Source: Tigriopus japonicus (Eukaryota; Arthropoda; Copepoda; Harpacticoida; Harpacticidae). Taken from it: DNA of 64,000 nucleotides. Positions 50,001 to 62,654 of the stretch are shown in pieces. The position numbers and the translations under genes were made by a program. The notes under the pieces were generated by a model that did not search any database, was not told where the DNA came from, and saw nothing but the letters and a program-made list of their open reading frames with translations. Position 1 is the first letter of the stretch. Every line of letters starts with the position of its first letter. The DNA is taken from NCBI GenBank assembly GCA_010645155.1, contig CM021319.1, positions 1,826,979 to 1,890,978 on the forward strand, read 5' to 3'.

Positions 50001-53000
50001 ACAATGTTCACATGACATGATGTTCATATACCCGGAGCGTTTTTTCGCATTTTTGGGCCAAAATTGGAACCGATTAAACTCAAATAACTCAGTAACTGAG
50101 CAAGATATTTTCAAGCAATTTCGATTCAAAAGTTATCAAAATCTGGTCTCAAAGTGTGCTGACTTGATTTTCAAAATTAGTTCATTTAATAGGTTTTTAG
50201 ATATATAACTTTTAATCTAGACCTATCTTCGAGAAACTCAGTAAATCAAATTTGTTACACTTGGTTTCCTGAGTCTGAAACATATCCCATAGTGTTTAGG
50301 AATTCCGATAGAAACTGGGAAATGATTTTTTCAGTACCTTGCACCAATATGGTGGCTTTTCTTTTTAAGCGTTCTTAAAATTTTTTTTTTATAAAATTTT
50401 AAATATTTTTTTTCAAATTTTAAAATTGTTCTGTCCAATTCTCCACGGATTTCGTTTGGTTTGGTTGGAGCCAAGGCCAAAGCAATTAATCAGTAAAGCG
50501 GATAAGGCACGAAAATACCGTCATAGCTAGGGTGAGGAATTTTATTCAGCCAAGTAAACGGGAAGGTTGTTATGTTTGTTAAGGAGTCAGCACAGTCTTG
50601 GTGCTTGGTGCTCTAGGTGCTCCATGAAGCTTCATGCCACTTTTTTGGTAGGCGCTTGTCTTGTTAAACGATTAAACACTACGTTTCGAATCCAGCCCTG
50701 ATAGAACTCCAAGCATCCACCTAACAAAAAACAGGAAAAAATTAGGGGTTTTGTGCCCTCGAATCATTTGAAGCATATTTTCTACGTTATTATGGCCCAT
50801 GGTTTAGATCAAGTTACAAATTGGGATTGTAAAATATGTGTGTGTGTTCTGAATCCTGAAACAATCGAAGTCAATCAATCAAAAGAAAGCAAAGAAAAAT
50901 TCCCCTTCCTGAAACGAACTCTATTCGGGTCACTTCGTAAACTTCTTTTGAGTCAAATTCATCTTGTTTTAGGTGATAAATGAAGGCCCAACTAAAATTA
51001 AAACAATGCAGAAAAAAACGTCTTGGCTGGGAAATCAAGCATTTATGGGAACGTGCAGTCAAACATACCCTCGAAATGGAACTTGGAAAATGAAGATGGA
51101 TCCAGTAAACCTTATAGGCAGCAGAATACAATTCACTCGATCCATCGTTTTGTTTACCATCAACTGATGGTGCTTAATTATTGGTTTGATCTTTTGTCAA
51201 TCTGTCGTCTACTTTTCTTAGTTTTTACCAGCTAGAAATTCATTTTGTGTGAGGTAAAGTACAATAGTTCAAGTGACACAGCTCTTTTTCCTTGTTTCTG
51301 CCAAGACAGTATAACGTAATGTTTGTTCGCTTGTCCCAGCGCAGCCATTGGCTCATCACTATTTTTCATTTCCTAGTACGGTCAGGTAAAAGTGATTGCC
51401 TACGTAACAACGTACATTCACATTTTTAAGGCTTGCCCTCGTTCTTAGGCTGACTTAACTATGTCTTTTTGAAAGCTATTTGTTACCTCACCTGTTAGCT
51501 GCCATCATTTAAAGACCACTGCAGCAACTCTGCTTAGCTTACAATAACATTTACGTCTTTCCCAGGCAAGATTTTCAAATGTACGTATGGCAGAGAGCAA
51601 GAAAGTAAGTGGAGTGCGAGGTCGAGTGAGCACTCTCCTTGTAAAAACTTGCTGTAGAACAAAAGCAAGGTGCAAAACGTATGTTTATAAAAGGAGAATT
51701 CTATTTTCAACATCCTTTTCAATCAGGGTTAGAGAGGCTTTTTTTGCTTTAGGGATACAGGTTGGCGAGAATGAAAAACATAGAACGATTTAAAGAATGT
51801 AAGAAATTAGAAAATAATACTTTGTAATTGGGTAAACGAACTGTTTGATGTTTTAAAAGCATTTAGTAGACTTTTTTGCGCATTTTATTACCGATTTTAA
51901 TATACTGTTTTTTGTATATTATTTTTGTTAATTATTATTTCTTAAATGTTAGTTTCAGAAGAATTGTCGGTTTTGAGAATACTTGCTTTAAGATGTTTAT
52001 TTTGAGCTTTTTTCAATACTCTATCTTGGTTTCAGCCATTTTGGAATATCTTACAAAAACAAGAATGTTTTTGAGATTGAAAAGCTAAGCCTTGTTTCTG
52101 AAAATTTCAGGTTTCAATTTTGGTTCAAGATTTTCGGTCAGGCATTACAAATTCCTGTTGTTCTATCATCTAGAAGCTCGGTCTGCTTACATTGAAGCCC
52201 GTGATTTCTTTTCATCCCACAACCAAAACAACCCAAGTTTTTTTGAACTTACTAAAAGTCTAAAACACATAGGTAACTAATACAAATAATGGCGTGTGAC
52301 CGTAACATGATGACTGCACTTTCTTTTGGTTGCATACTTTAGGTGAAACCAGAAAGCTGGTTCTAGGTGTGTTCCGGTATGTTAAATGAAATCCAGTTTG
52401 TTTGCTTGATTATGATCTACTAAGATGTACTCCTACTTCAGATGATACTAATTTGTGGCGAAATGTTGTTGGTCTCATCCTTCCACCTTCGATTTATGGC
52501 GGAGAATGAGGTTGAACGATCCAGTCAATTCTTTCCGGGTTCTTTCTCCGAGCAATCTCGAAGGGTCGGTCTTCCCTCCACCTCTTACTCCTCGCTGAAA
52601 ATTTCCGATCGATTGGTTGCCCACCCGTTCTCGGAAAGTTGTCTTGAGCGTGCGATCGTTTCACTTTTGGGCAGAAGTGTTTAGGCAGTCCTTCTTATTC
52701 TGTGTTGGTGGTTGAAGGATAGGAAGCCGTTGGCGGGAATCAACCAATCATTGTGACTGGTTGATCCAGTTTTATCCATCAGAAGAGGGTAGTTCTTGCC
52801 TGGGCTCATGAGAAAGCTAACTGGGAATTATAAAAAGTCCCTAATGTACGTGTAGTACAAAAGGTACAAACCTGTTCTTCAATTCTAACCGGATGTCAAT
52901 ATTACAAAGAATATAGTGTATGTCTCGAACAACACGGTCATTGAAGGTTTTAGAGCCAATCTGTTTTACGTGTTTGAATTTTTGGGAGCGTAATTTGATT

Positions 53001-56000
53001 GAAGAGATAATCTTTTTGTCAAAAACTGTTCTTTTCAAATTCACAAACATATAGTACATAGGTGCAAAAACTGATAACAATAATTGATCTCACGTTTGTT
53101 ACTCTATATCGGGCACCTTTTTGTAGCTCTTCTTCATTTCTATCGCCTCTCCATTTCACAGGAAAGGAGTTGGATCGGGAGACTTGTTCTCGACTCTTCG
53201 TAGTTGGTGACTTCAATTTTCCGGCTAGCATTGTAGAGTGGGAGGTTGGTCCGGATGGGCACATTCCCATTTCGAAAATGGCATCGCCGTCCTTTAAAAA
53301 ATTGGAAGAGTTTGCGATCTTGCACAATCTCTCTCAACACGTTGGTGTTGCAACCAGAGCAAAAAATGTTCTGATCCAAGTTTTCTCCAATGACCCTGAT
53401 CTGATCCAGTTTGTCCATGTTGCCCCTAGTAGCTTGTCAGATCAAAGCATTCTTGAGATAGGGTCGACCATTACTCAAAAGCCAGTGAGCTCGAGAGTTA
53501 AACCTGCACAAAAGGTGGTTGTGGCCAAGTTTGTTCAAAGATGAACACTTTTTTTGTTACTTGATGCATCGCATCTTGGACAAGGGCAAGGTTTCCTCTT
53601 CTTTGAAAGTAGCTCATGTTCGGAGGGCGGAGATAAGTCAGTCCCTAGTAATTATAGGCCCATTTCTCTGATTTCCAGCATTGCAGAAGTCTTCGAGAAG
53701 ATCATGAAGCCCAAGCTTGTAGAGTATTTGGAAGTCCATGATATCATTCCCCAAGGCAGCATGGGTTTCAAGCTCATTTTAGCACAGTCACCCAGTTGGT
53801 TGACCATATTGAGCAGATCTATGATGGGCTTGGAAGTCATGAGTCAGTGGATGTAGTCTATCTTGACTTTGCCAAGGCCTTTGATGTATGTATGTGTGTA
53901 TGTGTTTAAAGAATAAGTGTTTTTGACACTTTTTATGATTACGATCAAGTCGATTGTTCAACCGCATTTTGAATATGCTTCCCCCATTTGGGCTCCAATG
54001 AGTTCGACAGGTTTGCTGTGAAAGAATTGAGATAATCAGATTAGAGAATCAGATTGAGAAATTCAAATATAGCTGAGTATGTAAACTGCATTATGTGTAT
54101 CTGTTTGCGTTATTTTCCATTTTGTACTAGGCGATCTAGCCATAAACTCGAGTTCGTTAGGACGTTCGTGCAATTGTTTTTCCAAGCTCGAAGGCTCGAA
54201 CTTGCTGATGCACGAGCTTTCGTTAAACACTAATTGGGAGAGACTACAGAAAATAGGGCTGTTCAGTTCTCAGAGAAGTTATGAAAGGTATCCAATACTG
54301 TATGTCTTCAAGAGCATTCATGGGCTCTGTCCCAACCCAACTCATCTGTAGCGACCGTAGAGGTTTTACTTGTGCTCTGAGAGAACCTCCAAATCCCAAG
54401 GAATCCAGGTTTTCAACAATTGTGAAAAACAATTTCAACAACAGGCCAACAATGAAGTCCTCCTCTTCTTAATTGGGCTCCTGCATAATTCAAGCTTTTG
54501 CCCATTAGTCTTCGTCGGGAATATTTAGGAGCTGATCCTCTAAAAGCTTTTAAAGCAGGGTTGTATAGATTTTTAAATACTATTCCTGATCAACACACTA
54601 TTCAAGAGTTGACCAGATCTGCCAACAGTAACTCGTTTGTGGATTAAATTTCGTATAAATGCTGATAATATAAATTATATTAATGATTTAGTTGTTTACA
54701 GGGAATTGCATTTCTTGTAGCGGTGGTAGAAAATCCGCAACCAAATAATAATAATAATGATAATTGAAAATGCCATTATTAATCCGTTAACCCAACTTTT
54801 TGATTTTATAGATACGGAATTCGAGTGGATCCTTCATTTTGGTTGCATGCCATTTTTGGCAATATTTCCGACGGAACTGGAGAGTTTCCAACACTATACC
54901 TTATTCTATGTAAGCTTTCGTCTTAGTTACTAATCTCCTGTCTCCTGTTGCATTTTTGCCTTTATTTTCGAACTATCGAACACTTGGAGAAGTCATAAAA
55001 CAAGTGCGCAGCGCCAGAAAGAAGGAAAATGAAGCCCTAGGTTTGAGAAATGATCAAGAAATGAGCACATCGTAGAGAAAGGTCCACAATTAAAAAGTAA
55101 ACAATGACACAGAAGTGCTGGTGGGCTCAATGAAATTTCAGATGCAATTTTCCTTTGTTATGTATTAGAAAAGTGTTGACTAGCTAGTAGGTTTAGTTAT
55201 CCGCCCGTTTGGTTCTACTAGATGATATTTCCGAGATCCTTTTACCGTGTGGACAAGAAAGGAGAGCACTTTAGAATAATGGATCAAGGACACGAGCAAG
55301 TAATTACTGATTGTAGGAAAAAAGAGACATTATTGTCGTCTTTTTTATGCTGAAGCAACAAACAAATATTTGCCAATACCGATTGTCAAAGGGTGCTTTA
55401 ACCATGTTCATTTGCACAACTATGCGTTTTAAATTATTTCAGACACGAACGTGACTGTGTTGCTTTGTTTGGTTTTTGAGAAGCTCCTTGCCCGAGACTG
55501 GATTAATTGGACAATGGGATGTACATTGCACGTGATCAATTTGATTTCGCTTCTCGTGGTTCCACCTGTGGTCATCAATCTCAAGTATAAATTCATAGGA
55601 CCAGGTAATGAAAGTCACAGGAGCATTAGAGATTAAATTTGATTTTAATCAATGATGGAATGACTCTTAGCTTTCCTAACTGATCTCGAAATGAATCTCG
55701 AACAAAAATGTAAGAAGTCAAATATTTTTGAATAGTTATTCAACGTAAGTTTTAAATGTTAGTCCAACATTCTACCGAAATATAATCTACATTTGTAAAT
55801 AATTATATAAATTTTTCTTACTTTTTTTAACAAATCCCGAGAGTAGTTATTAAGCTCTCTGAGCAATTTGCCCAATCATAGTCTTCCAAGGTCTTCCGAA
55901 GTGACGTGTGCTAGACCTTAATAATTTTTGAACATTCTTTTCAATTCTAGGCTACGGACAACGTTTTGACAAAGTTTTGCCTCCATTTGTAGGAGACGAT

Positions 56001-59000
56001 TTTAGAATAGAGTTATTTAAAGACCCCCGTTTTTTCACTTAGATTAGTGCGCTAACATAAGCTTGGATGTTAAGTGCATCAATTCAAAAAGCTTGAGTAC
56101 ACCAAAGAAAAGTATAAATAGGCATAGTATAGTCTCAGATCATAAGCTACCTTTTAAACGTAGCTTATGTACAAAAACTATACTCAAGCTGGGTTATCTA
56201 TTCTATCCTTTGGTTTACTCGAGCTATTGAAATTAGTGCACTTAACATCCGAAAATTTAAGAGTCCAAGTTGCTCTTCAATCCAAAAGAAGATCTGGCAA
56301 TCCGCGCCATCTAGGGGTAAATATGAGTTTTGGTACTCATGCAATTTTAACCCTTAATTAGAGTCTCTACCCTTAATCTATGATCACTGAGTATGGCTTT
56401 TTGATTCTAGAATATAATAGTGATGTTGCTGAACTCAAATAGGATGGAAATATCAAGAGAACTCAATTCTAAAATCCAAGCCACAAGTTTAAAATGAGGA
56501 TTATTCTAAAATCAACAGATCTTGCCACTGTTTTGCTTACATTTAGTCAATTCAATGGGATAAGACAAGTGAGAAAAAGTTTGCAGATTTTGTGCCCCGT
56601 AGACTTGCGCTGCCCTTTTATAGTGCGTCTGAGCTTTGCTGTTCTGCGCTCGATCAAAAATTTCGAACGGTCAGTTGCTCCGTGACAAACGAACGAGAAC
56701 GAGATACGATCGTAGAATTTTAGTGAAGCAACAGACACTTAAAATACATTTTGCGATAAAACATCTTTTGTAGTATCAAAAACACTCAAAGTTGGGTAAT
56801 ACATAGAAGTTTTGAAAAAATCAGTTAATGTTTCAAGTTTCGATTTAAGTCCATTTTGAACATGGTCCTTCTAGAAATCGTAAATTTGAATATGAATTTG
56901 CTAGACATATTTATTTACAATTTTGGCAGAACACACATCATAGCGGACTCTAAATAGTTATGAAATATGCTTTCCAAAAATCTTGTGTAAGTGCATTTTA
57001 AGTGATATTTTATATTATTCTGAGCTATTTTGACATAAGCTCCAAATGTAGAAAAATTTCATTTATTTTTGCAATGAAAAGCTATAAAAAAAAACTTTGG
57101 GAATTTGTTTTTTCATATAACTGTAGCGTTTTCCGGCTTTTTGCGGTCAAAAATGGACCATTCAAAGTCAAATAACTCAGGTGTTGAAAGCCATTCGGAA
57201 CACCATGAGATGAAATGGAAACAAGCCCAGTTTGAAAAATTGAAGTGCTTGATAGCTTAGGGAATCCCATCAGTAGCGGATCGCAGTAATCAAAGGGAAA
57301 AACTGTACATGTACGTTTTCCCTCTCAGCTACTCTCAGATGTGCAAAGAATTGCTATGTCTTATGATCACGTAACGTGCTCCTCACTCCTCATATGATCG
57401 AAAATGTTACAAACACTGGATGCATTCGCTTCATCTGAACAAACTACTAAACCACTGATCAGACCTTGACCACATGGTGAAGTACGGCAGAGAGATAACT
57501 TTTAATGTTTTTTCAGAGGCTTTTTAAAAAATGCTTTTGTTATTCTTCACCAAATGAGAGGATACCCATTTAGAAGTAGAAAACCGCAAAAGAGCGATCA
57601 AAAATAGATTGTACATTGACAGAGGTGCACCATGAATATTTCATTTCAGCCTCAGTTAAGGTTTATGCTTTGAGGAAAATGAGATCAATCCATTATCTTC
57701 AAAAGTATTTTGAACGAATTCTGTTGACATCAGGAAGTGTTGCATTGGTCAAAGAGTTTTTCCGTGAGTTTGTCTCACAGATTCATCAGCCTTTAAAAAG
57801 TGTTCCAAGTTATCAATAATTCATCAGCTGACTTCATAGCGCCTCTTACAAGGAAAAGCGAAACGTATATTCAGGGGCACTATTTGATTACATATTTAAT
57901 ACTGTTTGGAGGGCAAACATACATAACTCCGCTGTCTTGGACCGATCGATTTTTAGGGGAGTTGTTGTTGATCTAGGTTTAATCCTAAAAGCATGTGCCA
58001 AGGAAAGCGTATGTTTTCAAGATCAATTGTCTTTAATGTTTATTATTATTTTTATCGAACTGCCATATCCCTGTTTGATTATCTTGACCTCCAAACTACA
58101 AGCGAAAAGCTCAAAGCCATTGTTTGAAATTTAGTATTTTCTTCATTTGGAAAAAGAGCTTGTAGCCTGTAAGGCTTTAAAAACGAATTTTTCGGCTTCT
58201 AGAGGCTTTCTTTATAAATGATTCATTACGCAAATGCTTTCGAATTGCTTGGTCGAACCAAATCATTTAGCATAAGCGACGTAGTAAGCTCCACCAAATA
58301 TATATTGGGGCAAATCAAAGAGCTTGAGAGTTGTCACTCAGTTTCATTTATGGATTCTTTTCCAGTCATCAAACTATATAAAAAGAGTTTAATTGTGGTT
58401 ATTGTTGCTTTCTACCTTCGTTCCATACTCTGGCTTGAACTAATAGATTTGTTTTTTTTTGGAAGCGAGCGAAACTTAAGCAAGATAACGAAACAAGATA
58501 ATCTTTGGCTGTAAAGAGTTGTCACCAGCCACGCTCACTGACACTTGACTATGCTCGGATTCATGGGCTCGAACCCAGGTCTCAGGACCCAGTTTAATTT
58601 ATTAAATAACATATTGTCAAAGAGAACCGGATCAGGCATTTGATTCTCGTAAAAAAAAATCAACAAGCCTCATAAAGTGAAAGGAAATTTCGTCTTAATT
58701 AAAGTTTTTCAATAATAAATGACAGAATGGGAATAGGAATCATATCATTGACATACATCCGTCTATCAGTAGTAATTGAAATAAACAGAAAAAGTTCATT
58801 TTTTGTTGTCTTGCCTTTAATCTATGTTTTAGTCTTGAGTGATCTCAATGATAAAAATTGTATTTTCATAAAATCCGCCGATAAAGTGTTCAGTTTATGT
58901 TTCAGTGACGTTTCTTTTGATTGTGATTTTGAATTCTGTGGCCTTTTTCAAACTTTGGTCCTTCGCGGATGCCAATCGCTTGTATCGATCAAGATATCGA

Positions 59001-62000
59001 GCCAACACCTTGGCAAATAATCAAAACGTTGGCCCCGTCGAGATAAGCAATCAGGAAGGCAGGCAATTCTACATGTCTTTTCAATCAAAAACTTTTCAAT
59101 ATCTATCATCCTACGTACTATTTTATCACCTTCTTTTCGGCATTCATCAACCACCTTTTTTATAAGACTTGCGAAATGGCACAACAAGATTCAATTTCCA
59201 AACTTTGAAATTTTGGCTACATGGCCCATTTATATTATGTTTATTTTTCACCTATATTACTATGATGCAATTCGTTGCACGGGGGCTGAGCATTCACGAA
59301 TTATCTACTTTACTCCGGAGCTCGTAGGTTCGAGTCCAAGTGACGAGTGGTTTCTATTTGCGAAATGAAGTCACGGCATCGTGAGAACAAGCAGAGTTAA
59401 TCACGGTGATACACGTAGATTAAACGTCACTGATATTACTCTAGAAAATTTCAAAAACTAAGCAATGGGGACTCAGACCTTATTAAAACCATTTTTCATT
59501 TACGCGTGTTTCACGATATTTCATTGCAATGCTCAAAGATGAGATGATAATTCATGCTTATTAAAGCAACCAAATCTCCTAATATGGACACATACTTTTC
59601 GGGTCACAAAGGGCAAGTTCTGTTATGACCTCCAAAAAATGGAACAATCAAGGTCAAAATGAAATACCTTATAACTATTTTTTTCTTTTACTAGTTTTGA
59701 GCTCCCAAAAAATATATTAGAATGCTCCAAAATGACCCTTCCAACAAAGTTATGGTCAACTATCTAAGAATATTGTCCTCCAAACTAGAAAGAACCTGTG
59801 GAAATCCTCGTCAGACCATGTCTTAATACATAATTTAAGAACATTATGCCATTTCATTAGTCTTTTTGGTTATGTGCTATTCTCAAGGCACTTCATAACT
59901 TGTGATTGTCACTCGAATGAATTACTTTTTCCGAAAGTAATGGCAAATGTAAGGAATTACTGACGTTCTATTGATCAGGGTTGCATCAATCCCGCCCGGT
60001 TGACATTAAACCCGAAAAACCCGCTCGGGCGATTATTTTGTTGTTTTTCGGGTTTTTCTCCTTTTTGCCTTACTCGTAAAACCCCCTAATTCGTCCCTCA
60101 AAATTGTGCTCACCTCGTTGTGAGTGACTATATGCGACTTAAATTCGAGACATCGCATTTCCTAGAACTCTTAAAGAAGACATGAATTATGGGGATATGT
60201 TATAAATAGGGCTCGAATAAAGGTGGTCGTTTTTTGGCTACAATTTGCAGGCTTTTAGCCCTAAAGTTGCAATATTTTGTTAAAAGTTGCACTCAATGCG
60301 ACAGAAGTTGCTAATAAGTTGCCATTTTCTGCTACTGATGACATATTTTAGGGTAGCATGTAAACGCATACAAGATTTATTTTAGAGTATAGCATAATCA
60401 AGTCAGATTAGTGGGCCTCGAGCAAATACTCGTAACAGCTATTAGGTCAGGTTAGGTTAGGTAGTTTTGAAGTGAAGTAGAAGCATATCTAGAAGCATAG
60501 AAAAAGTTTATGAGATGGAGTAGATATACCCATGCTCGATCAAGTTTTGCTACATAAGCCACGTTTTTCAATCACATCATATGTAGCAAAACTTGATCGA
60601 GCATGGCTATTTCTACTCCATCTCTTATGCTTCTTCCATGCTTCTTGATATGCTTTTACTATGCTTCCAAACTACCTCAACAACAAACCTATTATGTTTG
60701 AAATGCAGCAGCTTTCGCGAGTTTTCACAACTGACCTCTGACGGCAACTTTTAGAGAGACCCTCGACTTGGATCCAAACTATTGAAGTTTAAGTTGATTC
60801 TGAAACAACTTGCGTAAATGGAGAGGACCTTGGTCAACCTCGTTAATGTGATTTAATTGAGGAGATTGAATGCATGTAAACAATAGCGGACATCCTGTTT
60901 GTTTTATGCAACAGTTTCTAATTCTATTTTTATTGAACAACATACTGTGCGTCCTTTCTTGTATAACTCTATGTACTCTATTCTTCTCTCTCTTTTTCTT
61001 TTCCACCTAGTTAACGCTACAATCGTCTGCAGTGTTTACTCAATCTTACTTCTAAAATTGGTCTCCTACATTCAAGTCAACTATTGGTGTAGGAACCATT
61101 CCAAACATGCTGAAAGATCATTCCAGCGAGGGGTCAGGTCGCCCTCTTTGGTCGATATGTATAGTTCAGTCCGATTCAAATTGGGTACGTATCCACTAAT
61201 CCCCAAAATCCAAACCTACTATCACACTCTCTGCTTTCATTCTCTACTTACTGTTTAAGCTTTTGCTCGTCATCCTTTCCAGCCCATTCTTATCCAACTC
61301 TTCCTTACAAAACCTTTTCAACGAATCCTGTGTGAAAGCGAGTTTTTGAATATTTGCGAAAACCTGGCCTGAATGTAATTGACTTAGAGGGACGCCTCTT
61401 GATTTGACAAGTACTCGTATATCAAGCTCCACGCTCATTTTTATGACATGACTTCCTCCTTCAAAAATTTGGAGAAACCATTGCTCAATCTCTAGATGTA
61501 CATTCACTATTTCAGATTACGCTCATCTCAATTTTTGCAAACGAATATTGATGAATCGATCAAATCTATTGCGTAGTCTTGCGTATAATTCTTACTAAAA
61601 CAAAAAAAATGCTTGAACTTGATATAAAACACTCCTCTAACACTCCTCTAATTTCCCTTAAGGATGATTCGTATTTTAATAAAAATATATAGAAGCCTTC
61701 TCCTCTTAAGAGAGGGCTTTTTCTCTCATCTCTCTGCTATTTTCCTTGATTTGTGAAAAACATGAAACATGGTTGACTTTGCAAATTTTCTTGCTCTTTC
61801 CGAAGGATTCTATTTCTAGGTCGGTTGTTGAAGGGATTTTGAAGCATAATTGAACAAGGATCAGAACAAAGCAGAGATGACCATGCTTGAGTACATAAGC
61901 TGCGTTTTTGCAAAAACTCAACACTGCTAATGTAATGAAACTATACGCGAGCATAGTTATTTTTTATTACTTTGTCCTATTATGCTTCCAGACCATACTT

Positions 62001-62246
62001 CCAAATCCGCTCAACAACTGACCTTGTAGCCTTGTAGACCTATATAGTCTTGTTGTGTTTAAACGGATGAAATCCTTTGAAACCGTATGGACTCATTTTA
62101 GGTGGAGCCGCAGGTGGACGAAGAGGGAAACAAGAGATAGTTCATTATCCGGACAATCTCAGTGTCATGGATATCTATTACTTTTGGTTAGCTCCAACAC
62201 TTTGTTACGAGTTGAACTTTCCCAAAATGCAACGGGTCCGAAAACT
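41058..62246 (+). CDS. DGAT1: Diacylglycerol O-acyltransferase 1, first six coding exons (continues past window)
   Basis: Coding exons: 41058-41185, 49135-49263, 54812-54909, 55443-55604, 61011-61184, 62102-62246. All introns (7949, 5548, 533, 5406, 917 bp) have GT-AG ends, and exon phases match, giving the first 278 residues. DGAT1 is an ER membrane MBOAT enzyme that makes triacylglycerol from diacylglycerol and acyl-CoA. Supporting motifs are [29 protein letters not shown] (first membrane segment), [42 protein letters not shown] and [26 protein letters not shown]. The last of these is the strongly conserved block just before the cytosolic FYxDWWN region, which is not in this window, nor is the catalytic histidine. 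The basic, polar N-terminus (43 residues) is as expected. Introns are heavily loaded with transposons; coding exons are undamaged. Confidence 0.96.
42221..43116. mobile_element. Foldback/hAT-like MITE, family D, in DGAT1 intron 1 (896 bp)
   Basis: Ends TAGGGCCCGG and TTGGCCCTA, exact 8-bp flanking repeats CTCATTAC (42213-42220, 43117-43124). Inner inverted repeats include GACCTTGCGTTGCCAGACCC at about 42652, mirrored at about 42920-42945, and CCAGCATGGTTACC mirrored near 42896. No transposase. Confidence 0.88.
43497..43650. repeat. Short hairpin repeat
   Basis: GATAAATATTCAGTTTTGCTGTGGAGCAGAA-type sequence on the left is mirrored by TTCTGCTCCACAGAAAAACTG on the right, with AGACGTTT/AACGTCT inside. 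Arms about 45 bp with a few mismatches. Confidence 0.65.
43740..44240. repeat. Diverged inverted repeat (foldback), DGAT1 intron 1
   Basis: ATAGAGGTTGTGAAGAATTG and GTAGACATCGCTGAAGGCCA in the left half recur inverted in the right half (ATAGAGGTTGTGATGAATTG and GTAGACACGCTGTAGGCCA on the minus strand). Arms of about 200 bp, roughly 75 percent alike by eye. Confidence 0.6.
44280..46848. other. DGAT1 intron 1 sequence, nothing recognised
   Basis: AT-rich intronic DNA. A small hairpin (AATCACAGATTTTTA with its complement) lies at about 44770-44835. A 90-bp stretch at 45970-46080 resembles HSD17B10 intron DNA at 17830-17930 (CATGACTGGATCAATTCTTA), so it is a repeat of unknown type. Confidence 0.4.
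46849..47968. mobile_element. Very large hairpin element, family H (1.12 kb)
   Basis: Ends CACGGTGTTCCGAATGGC and its complement; the two arms (about 46849-47270 and 47560-47968) match over some 400 bp with interspersed differences, with a central loop of about 290 bp. A partial copy is at 56735-57210 and a distant relative at 49870-50260. TGCT next to both ends might be a short target duplication. Non-coding. Confidence 0.8.
48270..48517. mobile_element. hAT-type MITE, family A copy 3 (248 bp)
   Basis: Starts CAGGGGTCGGCAATAGC and ends GGTTGCCGACCCCTG. Flanked by GCATAAGC (48262-48269) and GCGTAAGC (48518-48525), an 8-bp duplication with one substitution. More diverged inside than copies 1 and 2. 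Confidence 0.88.
49339..49765. mobile_element. hAT-like MITE, family B copy 2, in DGAT1 intron 2 (427 bp)
   Basis: Starts AAGAAGCACTGGAATCATGG and ends GATTTCCGTGCTTCTTG, with exact 8-bp repeats GTTCAATC (49331-49338 and 49766-49773). It begins only 75 bp after the exon 2 donor site. About 40 bp shorter than copy 1, mainly at the central hairpin and one internal deletion. Confidence 0.92.
49870..50260. repeat. Foldback repeat, distant member of family H
   Basis: GAGTTTAATCTTTGGCC with CGTTCCGGGTATGTGAA is mirrored by TTCATATACCCGGAGCG and GGGCCAAAATTGG. The right part follows the same order as family H (AAATAACTCAGTAACTG, GGTTTTTAGATATATAAC). Confidence 0.55.
50566..50730 (-). mobile_element. 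Truncated copy of the tRNA-derived SINE
   Basis: On the minus strand it shares AAAAAAGTGGCATGAAG, TTCATGGAGCACC and the tail CTGACTCCTTAACAAACATA with the SINE at 36091-36333. The tRNA-like head is degraded. Confidence 0.65.
53060..54770 (+). pseudogene. Degenerate CR1/Jockey-like LINE, copy 2, in DGAT1 intron 2
   Basis: An endonuclease C-terminal part comes first ([16 protein letters not shown] at about 53200, SDQSIL in place of SDH near 53440). RT pieces in shifted frames follow: LDKGK and SLKVAHV at 53573-53620, [19 protein letters not shown] at 53650-53707, [10 protein letters not shown] at about 53855-53885 (RT motif A), [19 protein letters not shown] at 53950-54007, and [18 protein letters not shown] from 54350. 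Frameshifts and a large deletion after motif A inactivate it. The 3' end carries CTTGTAGCGG (about 54715) and an AAT microsatellite (54743-54757). It is uninterrupted where copy 1 has the MITE. Confidence 0.87.
56067..56250. repeat. Palindromic repeat, DGAT1 intron 4
   Basis: GATGTTAAGTGCATCAATTC with AGCTTGAGTACACCAAAG is mirrored by TTTGGTTTACTCGAGCT and GTGCACTTAACATCC; near the centre ACGTAGCTTATG faces its complement. Same family as 4190-4345. Confidence 0.65.
56735..57210. mobile_element. Partial copy of hairpin family H
   Basis: Matches the loop and one arm of 46849-47968 in inverse orientation (GGCAGAACACACATCATAGC, CCATTCAAAGTCAAATAACT, GCCATTCGGAACACCATGAG). The other arm is missing and about 200 bp are deleted before the terminal motif. 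Confidence 0.75.
57220..59270. other. DGAT1 intron 4 sequence, nothing recognised
   Basis: AT-rich intronic DNA with several short unsupported frames (for example 58218-58514 and 58727-59020). A GGGCTCGAACCC palindrome near 58567 resembles a tRNA B box but has no convincing A box or folding partner. Confidence 0.35.
59278..59350 (+). ncRNA. tRNA-like sequence with consensus B box (possible SINE head)
   Basis: GGTTCGAGTCC at 59326-59336 matches the RNA polymerase III B-box consensus. GGGGCTGAGC about 45 bp upstream could be a degraded A box. No clean cloverleaf can be drawn, so it is not called as a functional tRNA. Confidence 0.3.
59976..60337. mobile_element. MITE family C, truncated copy
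   Basis: Starts CAGGGTTGCATCAATCCCGC and follows 36892-37250 closely (for example GTGAGTGACTATATGCGACT and GATATGTTATAAATAGGGCT) before similarity stops. Right end missing. Confidence 0.8.
60440..60680. repeat. Palindromic repeat, DGAT1 intron 4
   Basis: CATGCTCGATCAAGTTTTGC at about 60531 is exactly mirrored near 60586-60605 with a loop of about 35 bp; the outer arms (AAGCATA, GAGATGGAGTAG) continue the match imperfectly. Confidence 0.7.
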
Positions 62247-62654
62247 GTGAGTATACTTGTTTCGTATCGTATGTCAGGGGGGACTAAACCAAGACTAAAC
62301 TAATTGACTCAGGCTTACTTGCAAGTACCATTTGAGTGTCAAACAGAATCATGAAAGCCAAAGATCTTGTAATCAAAATGTTTCTGGCATCTTATGAACA
62401 TCAAGGCTTAAATAATCAAATCTATCCGTAGAGCTAGGCTTTAAACTGTTAACTTCAACTTGAAAATATATGTTTTGGCTCTTTTCATCCGAAACACTTT
62501 AAAGGGTTTTTGACCTTTTATCATTTTCTAGAAATTGAACTCTTTTTCGAAATTTAAATCTCGCCTGAAGAGGTCGTATGGACCCTATATCTAGAATACC
62601 AGGACGAAAGCTTGCAAGTTGCTATCCCGACTACGAATCAGTGTTGCCACAATA

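Noticed and set aside
58560..58590. GGGCTCGAACCC as part of a tRNA gene
   Set aside because: The motif is a palindrome, there is no A box at proper spacing, and no cloverleaf can be drawn.
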